In this document: in pieces, positions 34,805 through 46,959 of the stretch
How positions within the stretch are numbered: the first letter of the stretch is position 1
How the letters are laid out: every line of letters begins with the position of its first letter
DNA from: Trochalopteron elliotii
Taxonomy: Eukaryota > Chordata > Aves > Passeriformes > Leiothrichidae
Length of the DNA: 64,000 nt
Direction: 5' to 3'
Assembly: GCA_024734555.1 (NCBI GenBank)
Contig: JANPWX010000109.1
Coordinates: 1,400,782-1,464,781, forward strand
The notes under the pieces: model-generated
Databases searched by the model: none
What the model saw: only the letters and a program-made list of their open reading frames with translations
What the model was told of the DNA's origin: nothing
Position numbers and translations under genes: made by a program

Positions 34805-34940
34805 AAAAGGTATTTAAAAGATGTGTAGTTTTGGCACTTAGGAGCGTGGTTTAGCAGTGGGCTTGGCAATGCTTGGTTTATGGTTGAGTTTGATGATCTT
34901 AAATGCAGGCCTTTGCCAACCTAACTGGTTCTGTGATTCT
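34805..34940 (+). mobile_element. CR1 LINE, 3'-terminal fragment
   Basis: The sequence gatgtgtagttttggcactt, then gtggtttagcagtgggcttgg, ggttgagtttgatgatctta, ggcctttgccaaccta and a terminal ctgtgattct tail follows the order of the CR1 3' UTR. The tail corresponds to the short direct-repeat end used by CR1 reverse transcription. Only this last ~135 bases are clear, as expected for a 5'-truncated copy. Differences from the family pattern indicate an old, inactive insertion. No reverse-transcriptase coding part is present. Confidence 0.85.
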
Positions 34941-35449
34941 AGGCCTCCATGTGCAGGCATTCAACACTGAATTCCATGCAACCCACTGGAAAACGGGGCA
35001 AGGAAACACCAGACACAATAACAAAACTTTACAAACCCTTGTTGGGATGTTGCACCATTCCAAGGACTTTTATGGAAGAGGAAGAGTTTATAAAGTTGAA
35101 TTGAGGAATGATCTGGACAAATGTCACCTGATTGTCTTCACTCAGCCTCAAACTGAAGGCACAGGCATATGTTCAGTGTCCATTATCAGCATCACTGGCC
35201 AGGAACCATGTCAAAGGAGCTATTTACAAGGACAGGGAAAGAAACCATCTATCCAATTCCTAGGTGAAGAGCAGTGATTGGGATTTACGTGGCTGATTTA
35301 CATGATTTGCAGTTGGATTTGAAGCAGAGGAAGCCACCCCACCATTCACTAAACAGTCATGGTATGAAACCATGGGGGGACAAAATGCATGCACAGACGA
35401 TAGGGGGAAGGCCTTCATTCAAGCTAGAGACATGGTAATAGGATTTGAT
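34941..35449. other. Non-coding stretch, no gene seen
   Basis: A 124-codon frame (34903-35277) begins within the CR1 tail and runs on into unique sequence. It has no recognised domain and is not taken as a gene. Confidence 0.55.
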
Positions 35450-35562
35450 TTTTAATTTTCTTACTTTTTTACTATTTTGGCTCTGTTCTGGTGTTTTTTT
35501 TACTGTTTGGTTGGTTTGTTTGGTTTTTTTTTTTGTTTTTTTTTTTGGTTTTTTTTTCCATT
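35450..35562 (+). repeat. T-rich low-complexity tract
   Basis: T runs of 8 to 12 separated by single G or GG, with ggttggtttgtttgg units. Could be a degraded A-rich tail of a minus-strand retroelement; no body recognised. Confidence 0.75.
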
Positions 35563-38329
35563 AAACCTCACAGAACCATGTGAACCAGGGAGCTCAAAAG
35601 CTGGGTGAAATTTTTGCCCCAGGCTCTCAACATATAAGATATGTTCCTGTGTGTGCATATACATGTCTTCATATGAGTCATTCTCACTCTTGCTCGTGCT
35701 ATTTCCTGGAGGAGGAAGTGGGGTGGTTCAATCCAAGGTAGGGCAATGCAGCACACAGACCTCCTGACACGGGGGATGGCATGCACAGAGGATTTTGTGA
35801 CTCAGCAGAGGTGGCTGGAAGGGGAACCTGCTGCCACTTTCCCAGCGGAAGGGTGGGCAAAACAGCCCTGTGCCCCCATTGCCTCAGCTGGTCAGAAAGT
35901 GCCAAGTTCCCTCAGTTTCTGTATGTCACTGTGGGCAGAGGCAAGACTCAGAGAGGAAACCACAAGTGGTCCAGGCTGCCGAGTCTCAGCAAACAGCAGA
36001 ATGGTCTCCAGGTGCAGCCTGTTTGCTTTCCAAAGAACCCAGGGCATTGCTGTCTGTCCCTCTCCTGGGGAAACGTCACCTCCTGCATGTTTGCCAGGAC
36101 ACGCCACCTTCCCCTGCCCTGTCTGCCCTGCTCCTTCCATCTCCTTCTCGAATAGAGATTGACCTTTTAGCTCCTTTGTTGTCCCTTCTTATTAAACCTA
36201 TGTGATGGCTGGCAGATTTAGGGCTGGCAAAAAGGTACAGGTCCTATAAAAACTGACCCAGATTGTCACCCGTGATTTGTACCAAACTCAAATGGGACCA
36301 TTCCTGAGGCTCTCAGTTGTTTAATTCAGTGTAAGATGAATTATTTTAATCATCTTACTCCTTCTGGATCCTGGCTGGGGACAGAACCGTCTATATTATC
36401 ATATATTAAAATGGAACTGAGGTTGAAAACGCACAGGAACAGCAAAGCAAGCTGTTCCCAGTTTAATTTATGGCTCATCCCATAGCAGAGACCAGTAAAA
36501 AGCCTCCAAGAAGGTGTATCCTGCAGAGAAGAACCTGAGTCTGGAGGACCAGTATGCAAATAGGATCTGTATAAAATTTTTAGGACAAGATCTATTGGTG
36601 CAAGCACTGTGCGAATCAGAGGACGGAATTCAGGCCAGGGTCTGGCCCAGGCTGTTGGTTGTCATCCATGTCCCACAGCAGGGTGGGAAGCACAGTGCTG
36701 CTGGCAGAGCTGGGGGTGCTGGGCCCCACTTCCCAGCACCCAGGCTGCACCCCTGGCATTGTCACACGGCCCCTTCATGTGCCCTGGGTGCCCCTGAGCT
36801 TTCTGCCTGGACACACATTTGGTGTCCCCATGCAGCATATCACTGGTGGAGGCTGCCCTGGGTCCCCAGCTGTGCTCCTCTTGCCCTGGAGCATCATCAT
36901 TGTTACAACACAAATCATGCTCAGAAGTGTTCCCTCAGCACTCAGGGCAGGTGTGCAACTCCTGTACTGAAGTTTGGGATTTCTGTGACACTTTCTGCAA
37001 GCAAATTCCCTGAGAGTTACCAGCATTATGAAATCACCCCAGGACAGTGACACACAGGTCCTCTTGTCTCCTCACACCATGCTCGTGGCTCCTGTGGTTC
37101 AGAGTTTTGCAAAAGCCATTGGCAGCATTGTTTGCCTGGGCGTTGCTGAACGTATTCAGAAGTATCACAAGCACAGACATTTCCAACCAGCTCTAAAGCA
37201 TCAGGAAGAAAACAAAGTGAGCAAACAGCTCCACTGGACTCCAAATTATAGTAAAGGCAACCCTCCCTCCTCCCTTTCCAGGAAGGTGAGATTTTCTTTT
37301 GTGGCAGGCAGTGGTTGTTTCTGCCTGAAAGGAAGAGGGAGCAGGCTGAAGCTTCCTCTGGGCAGCAGTATAAGAACCATCAGTAAGAATGAGTAGCACA
37401 AAAGTAATTTTTTGGGGTTGTAGCAGACACCTGTAGCAGAGGACAAACCCCCCTCAGCTGCACCCCTTGCTGCAGTACTGGGAAGCACTGGTACCCTTAC
37501 TGTCAGCTGGGATAGCCCAGGGTTGCTCCAAAGTCAAATGGGGACTCTGCAGGTGGGATATCCACAGCAGTATGACCAAGAGACTGAAGTCACTCAGGGA
37601 CATCCCTCCTACATCCTTTCCCAGAGCAGAGCTGTCTCTGGATCATAGCCTGGATGCACTGGGAGCTGCAGCCTGGAGTAACTGGCACTCATGGGGAGGT
37701 ACCCATAATATGGGAAAGCCATTTTGGTGCCAGCTTTTCTGCAAGTTCTAGGGGTTTGCTGCAGAAGGTGCTATTTCACCTGAGCTGTAGAGGCTTGGCA
37801 GTTCATAGTGGGAGGTGCAGAAGCTTCAGCACAGGGTCACCTATGAAGGCACATAAGGCCAGGGCTTTCAGTCCTGGATTTTTTTTTTCCAGCAACATAC
37901 AGAAGATTTTCATCAGTGTAAATATGGACATTATTGGCTTTGCAGCTTTTCATGTCATTCTGGAAAGTCCAGTTGACTTTTCCTTAACTAGTGGAGCCTT
38001 TTCCAGGCACACAGACAGGGCAATGGAAGTATTTTCAGTGAGTTATTTCCAAAGAGCATCAGAATGTGTCTTCAAAGGATTCATAGAGGAGATGGAGGAC
38101 CTTGACATGGTAGCCTGACAGAGATCAGAGATGTCCAGCTAATGTGGTAAACCTTGGTTTACCTTTGTGAGTGTTAAAGGGAGGTCAAGGCACAGGGATG
38201 TGATAAGGACAATTGTGGTAGATGTTATAAACAGCCAGAGAGCTCTGGCTGATGCAACTGCACAAGAACAGGTAGTTGTGCTTGTACAGAGTTCCTTCTC
38301 CAAGCCTAGGGCCACGGTAAGAAATGCAG
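35563..38329. other. Non-coding stretch, no gene seen
   Basis: Mixed, mainly CpG-poor DNA. The 178-codon frame at 36514-37050 and overlapping frames show no known product. No repeat recognised. Confidence 0.55.
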
Positions 38330-38600
38330 ATGTTTGTGCATAAGGCATTTATTAAAATGACCTCACCCATATGTATGAATTTTAATCGAGCCAGTGAATG
38401 CCTGTTGTGTTTATTTTTAATACAGCACTTGTTTTGATGTTACAATTGTGATGATGTGGATCTAATGGCAGTGACTCTTCATCTTAGGCCTCAAATCCAG
38501 AGCTGAAAGTGAAAAGACACTTTGCATTACTTTAAAATACAAAAGGGAATGTCCCTGGGCAAATTAATCCTTCATTTTCATTCTAGACTGTAGTCAGCTG
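38330..38600. promoter_or_regulatory. Candidate conserved non-coding element (enhancer-like)
   Basis: AT-rich single-copy sequence with aaggcatttattaaaatg, gaattttaatcgagccag, gatgttacaattgtgatg and gggcaaattaatccttc. Contains the palindrome-like ACAATTGT SOX-type word. No repeat signature. Confidence 0.35.
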
Positions 38601-39184
38601 TCTGCTGCCTGGAGTCCACAGTGCACAAGCTGCTCTGGAGGTCACCTGAGGTGCCTCCTCCTGCCATTGACCGATAGGTGACGGAAAGGCAAACAGACCT
38701 TTGGAGAAAAGTTCATATATACCTTGAACTCCTGTATTACCTTCAAGGCAAAACATAGTCTTTGCCAGCCTTGGATTTTGTTTGAGGTGCTATGACTTTC
38801 CACTTTCTTGCCTTGAATATCTCCCCAAAAGTCCTCAAGAGCAAGGTATATACCCTAAACTCAGGCCCAGTAGGGCTTTCCATCAGACAACCTGGTGCTG
38901 GTGTTATCTCTTGCAGTAGCAGTTTCTGCCAGCTTTTCATAGAGGAGAGGTGTAAAGAAAAATGTGTAAACTGAAAAAAGATCAGCAGAGATGCTGTCAG
39001 CCAGTCCATGTGATGGAGTCCCAGGAAGACCAGGGATTTCTGACTTCAGCCTTTTCCCTAAGCTGTATTATTGTTGTTGGGTCTGCAGAGATCTCACAGT
39101 TTTGTAATGCACGATGTGTGCCTGTGATAGACAGGCAAGCCAGCGAGCTGAGGGCAAGCTGCCAGCCCTCCCTTCACTTTGAAC
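38601..39184. other. Non-coding stretch, no gene seen
   Basis: Mixed DNA; no feature recognised. Confidence 0.55.
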
Positions 39185-39310
39185 GCCCTTGGCCGTCCTG
39201 AGACTCGTTCCAAAACATTTAAATTGCTTAAGTGTGCAACAATGTGTTTTAATTAATGCAGAAGAAGGGGACAGTAATATACAGGTCCCTTCAGTACTAA
39301 TTTGGCCTTG
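39185..39310. promoter_or_regulatory. Candidate conserved non-coding element
   Basis: Contains aacatttaaattgcttaag, caacaatgtgttttaattaat and retained CpGs (gaacgccc, ggccgtcc, actcgttcc). The closely spaced ATTTAAAT, ACAATG and TTAATTAA words suggest POU, SOX and homeodomain sites. Inference only. Confidence 0.35.
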
Positions 39311-41079
39311 TGGTTGAGGCGCAGGTGCAAGAAAGCCAGGAGTGCCAGGATGTGCCTCTGCCTCATTGCAGCACGAGCAGTGCTGCAGTTTCCCCAGTCC
39401 CAGTGGGGCTGACAGTGCTGGGCTGCCTTTGCCAGGTGCCTGGGACACAGGGTACCACGGGAAAGGTGAGTGCAGCACACAGGTATTTATGACACCTTCT
39501 TGCTACTCTGTCTAGGAAATGAGCTCCACAAAATAAACAGCAGGTTTATTATTAAACGGCAGGACCTGGAGACTGAAGCCTTCCCGTGACACACTTTGTG
39601 AAAACTTTCAGGAAGTGGCAGAGTTTCCTCAAAGTCCTCTCTCCAATGCAGGGCAAGCAATGGCGTTGTATGAAGAGATTAATGCTTCCATTGCACAGGT
39701 GGGGGAACACAATTGTCACCCAGCTGCCACAGGAAATGTGGCATCAAACTAGGGCTCCATGTGAACTGTCTCTGCAGGCTCACACTGTGATTTACCACAA
39801 GACCACCTTTTGTCAAACCCCCACCCCCCCTCCCAACCAATCTGTGTGTAGTCCTGGAGAAGGGATATTTCTGAGTCCATTATTTTCCCTGGGAGCACAG
39901 CAGAGAAAAGGAAAGTGGTGAACTTTCTGGGTCATGATTAATGTCACAGGGATCAGATGATACTTGAGTTTTTGATGACATTTGGATTATTAGGGATTAC
40001 ATGTTGTCAGATTGAACTGCCCCAACTCCAGCATCTACATCCCAACCATGATTCTTTAATAGAGTGCACAGATCTTCATCTGACCATGTGAATGAATTGT
40101 TCATTGCAGTGCCAGGAGCACTTCCTCCTAAGAGACACAGATATAAACCATGGCTCAGCCTGTGAACTGGTCAGAAGACCTGGCATTGATCTGGCCAGAA
40201 AATGACCCTGCTGAATTTGGAAATAAAAGGTCAAATTCTCAGACAGGCTGCAATGGATTAGGACATTTTTATGAGAGATTCCCCTTTAGAAAATCACCCT
40301 AACTGGACCTTCTAAACTCCTCAGATACCCAGAATTTGAATGGCAGCTAGGAATGCCTTGATTTTGTAGAAGTTTTCTTGGGGAAATTTAACCAACACCT
40401 GCAATTAGTCAGCATGAGTCTTACCAGAATGGTCAGTTCCTTAATTTAATGAGCATTAGAACAGTGATTCATTTCAAAGTGGAACTTGGTTATAGTGCTG
40501 CAGAAAGAAGAAATGACAGAGAGGAACAAAGAGAATGAGGAAACAGTTGTTTTAGGCTGAAAACAGACCAATATATTCCTGGAAGTACACTTTCAGCCCC
40601 TATGCAGGCCTGGCTCAAGCTGAGGGAGAAATCCCTGTATACAGTTGGCTCAACTTCTCTTAACAAGGCTGACCTTATTTCTTTAGGCCAAAGTTCTGCA
40701 AGGCTGCAGGTACTGGCTAACAACCCATGCCAGGCTAATCTGCACTGTAGAACCATGAAAGAAGTATTTTCCATGCATTTCCTTGTTCCGTGAAAGCACT
40801 AACAGGTTAAATACTTGCATAGAAATGTAATAAAAATGCTTAATGCATTCCTGCCCAGGTTCTGGCTTTTCTTCTGGCATAATTTATCCTTCTTCAAGAC
40901 CAGAGATCCTTTGCTCATGCTAGCCTTCAGTCTAACTAAAGTCAGCAGGAGACAAAAGTGTTGTACGTCTCGCAAGATGAAACCCATTCTTGACCAAGTA
41001 AACACCTTCCAGAGTAACAAAAGCAATGGAGCAACTAAGCCTGTAAATAGGAGACCAAGTAGAGAAATGAGAAAACATT
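39311..41079. other. Non-coding stretch, no gene seen
   Basis: Mixed DNA with short overlapping frames. AT-richer at 40240-40500. No gene recognised. Confidence 0.55.
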
Positions 41080-41420
41080 AATTTGCCTGGGAAAAAGTCC
41101 TGGCAAAGCTCACAGTGGTGAAACCAAATGGAAATGTTGCAAACTTTCACCTAGAATAAACAATCCGAATCAGCTGGAAGCGCTTTCCATCGCACTGGTT
41201 CCCAGGAATGGGGTTGCCTCATTTTCTTGACACAAGGCTGCCAAAATCTGTAGTGACAGACTAGAATCCTGCTGATTAGCCAAGCTCTTGGCACATTTGT
41301 ACGGCCAAAGATTTTTATTTATTATTTTTCTGGTAAGAATCGCTAGTAGATTAAAAATGGTAGGCAGGCAACACAAATACATATTCATTTGGGTGGAGGA
41401 GACTTTGGCTTTAGGGTAGA
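41080..41420. promoter_or_regulatory. Candidate conserved non-coding element (enhancer-like)
   Basis: Repeat-free sequence with retained CpGs (caatccgaatcagc, gaagcgctttccatcgc, tgtacggcc, gaatcgctagtag) and AT-rich cores (gatttttatttattatt, gtagattaaaaatgg, catattcatttggg). Strong candidate by composition. Confidence 0.4.
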
Positions 41421-42770
41421 ATAAAGTGTGTTGTTACATGGCAGCTTTCTGTCATAGGGCTTCAGACGTGAAATGCCATTATTTACCTCCCAGCACCGTC
41501 TGTGGCAGGTGAGACATGCTCCATTTCTCAGATGGTCAGAAGATGGCCAGAGATATGAGGCACCAAATGCTCTTAGATCCCCTTTAGTCAAGTCTGACTT
41601 GCTTATTCCTGGTTCTGAGGACCCTGTTCCATGTTTTTACATTTGCTGTTGAAAGCTGCCTGCACCACCTGCAATTAGTAGGTGCTCTGGTAGAGAAGTT
41701 AGTGCCACACTAAAACCAGAACTCAGGAGTTCTGGCTTTCTTTCTTTGTTATTTCTCGGATTATGTTTGGAAGCAGGGACACTGTCCCTTGGTGTTTGCC
41801 CTTCAGGGTTATTCTACTGTGAAGAAAATCCCTGTTTTTTTCTTTTTTTTCACAAAGGTTTTTTATTCCATGTTTGTTCTTCAAGCACTGCCTAGCCCGT
41901 CTGTTTCAATGGCTGTCCAGCCCCCACTGCTCACAGACCAGGTGTTGAAGCACCTCTTTCACCCACCTCATCTTTACCAGTTCTCCCACAGTGCCTACTT
42001 CTTCTTTTCACTCTTCACTGCCTGAGCCATCATCCCCCTGTTGTTCAAGGCAGCCTTTGTACACACTTCCTTTTTCTCTGAAGCTCTAGCAACAAAAGAA
42101 GTATGGGCTCAGAAAAAATTAAATAGCAATGGAGAAGTTTCCCTTTTTCTCAGCTCTTTCTTCAACATGGCTTTCTTTGGGAATTCTGTTCTGAATTTCT
42201 TGCCATTTGCAACAGCATCCAGGGAACCAAGCTGCAACGTAATACATCTGGGGCTAAGTTTGAAAGAGAAGCCAGATGCAGACAGGCGTACTGGAGAGGA
42301 GGGGAAGGAAACAGGGAAAGTTCAGATATAAATGGACGTCCAGCAAAGCCTTGCAAAGCCAACTGGCAGCCCCGTCTTCCAAATGGCTGTCTGAAAGCAG
42401 AGATTTGTCTGAATCAGAACCCTCCATCCAAACAGACGTGAACTTTGAGAAGGGTCAGGTCCAGATTGTCTCCAGCTGGGCTCCAAGCCCTGATAAGAGA
42501 GTTCCTCCCTGGGGCTCGAGAGCAGCTGAGTCCTCAGGCAGCCTCAGGACTGACCTCTCCTTTCCAGGGTCTCCAGGATTTTTTACCCAGTTACTAGGTC
42601 ATGATCAACCCTCTTTGGGATTGTTTATTTCACTGTCCGGGGACATTTTTCTTTCTTCAGGGAGCTCTGCAAAGCAGTTTTTTCAGGAGAGGAGGAGGTT
42701 CGGCATGACTCAATGGTGTTTGAGAAACAGGGAAGACAAATGAGGAGATCCTAGAGGTACTTCCTTTCTA
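41421..42770. other. Non-coding stretch, no gene seen
   Basis: Mixed DNA with a T-rich patch at 41835-41865. The 155-codon frame at 42276-42743 has no recognised product. Confidence 0.5.
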
Positions 42771-43340
42771 AATAGCTCAGAGATTAGTAACGCTTTGCCA
42801 TACCTGTAAATAGTTCACTCACAGACACGAATGCCAAGGAGTGCTCGGAAAGCTGCGCCTCGCTGCCCCTCATTTTCAAAGTGTGTTTGTGATTTTTCAG
42901 CAACCACCTACCAAGCTGAGAGAAAAGAGAAAGATCCCTGACCTTTCACTGTTCTGATTTCCTAATAATTTGGACACCTTTAATCCTTGCCTCAGTCTGA
43001 AGGGCACAATTGTGTAACACAGGCACAATCCAGGAGGAGCCTGGCACAAGAGAAATGCTGGACCCCGACGTGCAAAAAAAAGCAGGAGGGGTGCAAAATA
43101 AAAGCATTTCTGGAGTATCACAACAACATTAACGATATTTCTGTGGTGTTTGGAGAATTAGTCACTGTGTGGAAGGCTTTTTGCTTGTCACCAAAATGTC
43201 CATGCAGAGCGGTCAGACGAGTTGGGCAGTGAACACATGTACATTAATATTTGCTGTCACTGAGGTTGCAAAATAGAACAGACAGATCATTTCAGGACTC
43301 GGCCTCCTTATCTCCACCTACCACAGCCTATAAAGTTGCA
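42771..43340. promoter_or_regulatory. Weak candidate regulatory block
   Basis: Includes gtaacgctttgcc, gctcggaaagctgcgcctcgctg, caacattaacgatatttctg and gtacattaatatttgctgtc. CpG retention and ATTA cores in single-copy sequence. Less compact than other candidates. Confidence 0.25.
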
Positions 43341-44509
43341 TAAGAAAAGAGGACTGAATAAGAAGAATTTTGAGGTGGAAACCTGAAGAGGAACGAAGCA
43401 GATGCAACAATACCAAATGGCAAAGCTGCCCTAGAATGGGATTTTATGGTAATGGCAAAGTAATTCTAAGCTTGCCAAACCCCGACTTCAGGTCCTACCC
43501 ATCTTAGGCCAAAAGAGGTTAAAATTAAGAAGGCTTCTTTTGTGGTTTGACAGATACTCTGTGATTATGGACACTGAAATTGCTTTCTACTGAAAGACTC
43601 AAGGATGTGCACCTACTGGAAAACTTCCTTGTTTAACGCATATAATTCCAGTATGCAAAAAACTTAATGACTGAGAAAAAGAGGAAGATGTTCCCATTGT
43701 GGTTTAGTGGTGACAAAAGGGTTAATCATCTCCCGACAGGACACTAAATGCCATTGACTCCTCGCCTTCCCCCAGGCTCTGAGAGCAGCACAGAGGGGAC
43801 AACCCCATGCAGAAACAGGGTCCCACAAACACCCAGCATGCAGCAGAAGAGACAAAGTGGCTCCAAAGTGCTTTTGATCTGTTGTAAACCCTGACTTTGT
43901 TTAAGAGGAGTGAAGACTTTTTTGTTTGGGAGCCATGAGCATCTGTTTAGTGACTTCTCGGGGCATGGGAGAAGCAGCTCACTGGTGTCTTGCCAGGTAA
44001 GCAGCAAACAACATTAGGTCATTGCAAACAGTTCTCCTTGGGCTCCATCTGTCAGATAAGGACCATGTCACTGGCAGGATGTTTGTGCTGATGAACTTTC
44101 CTTCAGCTAAGAAAAGCCAAATGTGAAGCTCGTTAAGGAGAGAACCTGAGATGCCCTCCCTAGACCAGCAGCAGCTGATTTGCTGCTATGGGTTAGTTAA
44201 TCTCTCATTAGCTCAGGACAAAATGAGCTGTGCAAAGAAGAAATGTCTCTGTCATGACATGTCAAACCTGTGGAGCCAACTGAGTCCCAAGTGCAGAAGC
44301 TGTTAGGGGCCACGGGGGTGGTTCTGGCTCTGAATTAGCCACAGCTGATTATGTGTGAGTGACTCGTGGAGTTGGGGCGTGACCAGCAGCTTTCTTGGGG
44401 CTCAGCCTGCAGGAGACAAGGATGTGTTCCAGCCTCACCTTCCCTGGCTTTGGTTAGTGGCCATTCAAATATGGTGCTGTCAAGGAAGAAACACAGCACC
44501 TAATAGTGG
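43341..44509. other. Non-coding stretch, no gene seen
   Basis: Mixed DNA; no exon or repeat recognised. The part near 44180-44230 (ggttagttaatctctcatta) is AT-site-rich but short. Confidence 0.5.
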
Positions 44510-44870
44510 TGTAGATTGAGATGAGAGTAAAAGAAAACCTGAGGTTCACAGGAATGACGCCATGGAAAACATCAAGGAAAATGAGCTGGAATGTGCAGTC
44601 ATTAGCAAATTGCTTTATTTATGGCTATTGGACACTGCTGTTGTGCCAAATCTTGAATTTATTTGGTGCCGTGGATTTCTTAATTAAAATCGTATTATTG
44701 AATTGTTATTTGGTGCAGTTTGCAATGATCATCCCCTTAGCTATTTTTACTTTTGCTCCGTGTATGTGTGTACGATCCTGTAAAAACAGGCCAGCCTGTG
44801 GGGAGAGAGCACGTTTCCAGTCATGCTTTTTAAAAGGCACAGCTGATTTTCTCTGAGTTGACTCACTTCT
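44510..44870. promoter_or_regulatory. Candidate conserved non-coding element (enhancer-like)
   Basis: A repeat-free AT-rich core (gcaaattgctttatttatgg, gatttcttaattaaaatcg, tattattgaattgttatttg, gcagtttgcaatgatc) with isolated CpGs (gacgccatgg, gtgccgtgg, gctccgtg, tgtacgatcc). MEF2-like ctatttttac is present at about 44739. One of the most enhancer-like segments here. Confidence 0.45.
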
Positions 44871-46098
44871 CTCCTCCATTTTGCTTTTCTGCTTCACCTC
44901 GCAGGCTGCACTGCAGTGGCTCCAAACCCTTTCTCTCCCAGTTATTAATGTTAAGCTGACAAGCTTTAAGTAAGGATTTTCAGGTGTCTTTACAAAGCTT
45001 GTGTTGGCTGCTAGGTGTTCCCAGGAGGCTGTAGATCCTGGAATCTTCCACCCTGGCAATGTGCCCAGCCCATCACAACTGCGACCTTACTAAGATCTCA
45101 GTACTGGGATTTTGCAGCTGTTCAGAGGTCTCCAGACACCACAGCAAATGATTTCTGCTCTCTGAGTCAGCCAGTTCCTGCTTTAGATGACAGAGATCCC
45201 AAGCCTTCCAGGTTTTCGCACTGCTCCTTAGGAGAACCACCTTCAGAGTTGGTCTCCCTGAGATGGAGATGGAGCAACAAGTGGAGGTTGGTGACTGTGT
45301 CATTTGCCTTTAGTTTGCTATATGTCAAGGCAGATGGTCCTCAAGGAAGACATATGGAGATGGCAGGATGGAGGAGAGCTGAGATCTCCAGAGATGATGA
45401 TTGGATCAACAACCATTTCTGCACAAGGGCTGTACTGTAGAGAAATCACATCAGCTCTTTTCCCTCCTGGTAATTAAATCCATTATGTGATGCTGTGTAG
45501 ATCCAAACCCTATTCAAGTAGTTTTGTGCTTTACGGGCTGCTGGATCCCAGTCACAGCTGTGAAAAGCTGACAGCAGCTGCAGAAGGGCAGAAGCAGCTC
45601 ACCCCTGAGCACTGCTCCCCTCAGACCCTGCCCTCCTCTGATGCACACTTGTGTGCTGGAGCACCCCACAGCAACCCTAGAGCTCAGACTTTGGCTTGAC
45701 CCATCATATCAAGTCATCAAGATTAAAAAGTCTTCTGTGACAAGACACAGTCATAATAGGAACGTGGGTCCTCTGCAAAGCAAAGTAAATTTGGCTTTTC
45801 AGTGACATGCCCATCATCAGTCCCTACAGGAAGATTTTTCAGTTTAGAAGCTCACAAGTACACCATGTACCCTACATTCTGCACTGCTGTTTTGCATTAC
45901 ACTTCCCAGCCTGTTTGAACCTAGCTCTGGGCTCTCTCAGGTCTCTTTCAGGTCTCTTTTGTCCCAGGGACAAATCTCTCATGAGAACTGCAGTATCAGC
46001 CTCATGTATTGCTCAGTTTTAAGCAAATAACCGGAGGCTGGTTACACTCAGGTTCATTAGTAGGTTTCACATCTTGCATGAAGCAAGATCAAAAAAGA
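44871..46098. other. Non-coding stretch, no gene seen
   Basis: Mixed DNA. A short imperfect tandem of caggtctcttt occurs at about 45937-45960. No gene recognised. Confidence 0.55.
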
Positions 46099-46244
46099 TT
46101 TTTCTCTTTTTCTTTTTCTTTTTCTTTTTCTTTTTCTTTTTCTTTTTCTTTTTCTTTTTCTTTTTCTTTTTCTTTTTCTTTTTCTTTTTCTTTTTCTTTT
46201 TCTTTTTCCTTTTTCCTTTTTTCTTTTTCCTTTTTTCTTTTTCT
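46099..46244 (+). repeat. (CTTTTT)n hexanucleotide satellite, all-pyrimidine
   Basis: 146 consecutive pyrimidines, most of them perfect CTTTTT units, ending in less regular CCTTTTTT units. Predicted poly-Phe, Phe-Ser and poly-Lys frames are artefacts. On the minus strand the tract is a GAAAAA purine repeat able to form triplex DNA. Confidence 0.95.
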
Positions 46245-46959
46245 AGCACTTCGGGAGTAACCTGGCTATCAAAGCAAGCTGAAACAGGCGACAGTTGGGA
46301 CATTCAGGGCAGGGAGAGTGCCACTAAACCATCTCAGCAGGTGTGATACTGTCCTGCACCCATCGGTTTGCAGATCTGTCTTTTTCTCCAGGACCTCATG
46401 AGATGAGAAGCTCCCTTGTGAGAGCCTCTCCTGCAGGGATTCATGACTCCAAGAGAGCAGCAGTCTGTGCAGAGACACTGGGTGTGCACTCACCTGCCTT
46501 CACATGTGACATGTCTCAGACCCTGATGTCCAGGGTGGAGGATGTTGAAAGGCCTATCCTTCTTATTTTGGGTCTTCCCTTTGTCTTTCTCCAAGTAAAG
46601 GATGCGTACCAGGAGCTGCTCCCCACAGTAGAGGAATCTAAATAATCCCTCTAATCAGAATGCTGGCTCCCCTCCCAACACAGACACACACACCTGGAGG
46701 GTTGGGTGCAGAGGTTTCGGGGGAAGATAAGGTGCTGCTCTGTCAATCAGAAACACTGTGAACAGCATTCACGCTGCTTTTGTGGGGCTGTTGTGTATCT
46801 CCTGTCCCTTCCTGTGGTTCTTCCCGGGCTCTTTCTGCGGGGGGAAGGCACCTGGCTCTCGAGGCTGCCATCCACAGACCAGCCTGAGCACATGCACACA
46901 CCTGCCTGCAGCCCGACCAACACCAGGCAAGTCAGTCGTTGCCAAGGAAGATTTCTTCA
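46245..46959. other. Non-coding stretch, no gene seen
   Basis: GC-moderate mixed DNA. No exon recognised. Confidence 0.55.

Noticed and set aside
34903..35277. 124-codon frame next to the CR1 element, considered as transposon coding sequence
   Set aside because: It begins inside the CR1 3' untranslated tail and continues into unique sequence, so it cannot be CR1 reverse transcriptase.
46009..46346. Poly-Phe, Phe-Ser and poly-Lys frames
   Set aside because: Translation of the (CTTTTT)n array in several frames on both strands; artefact of a simple repeat.
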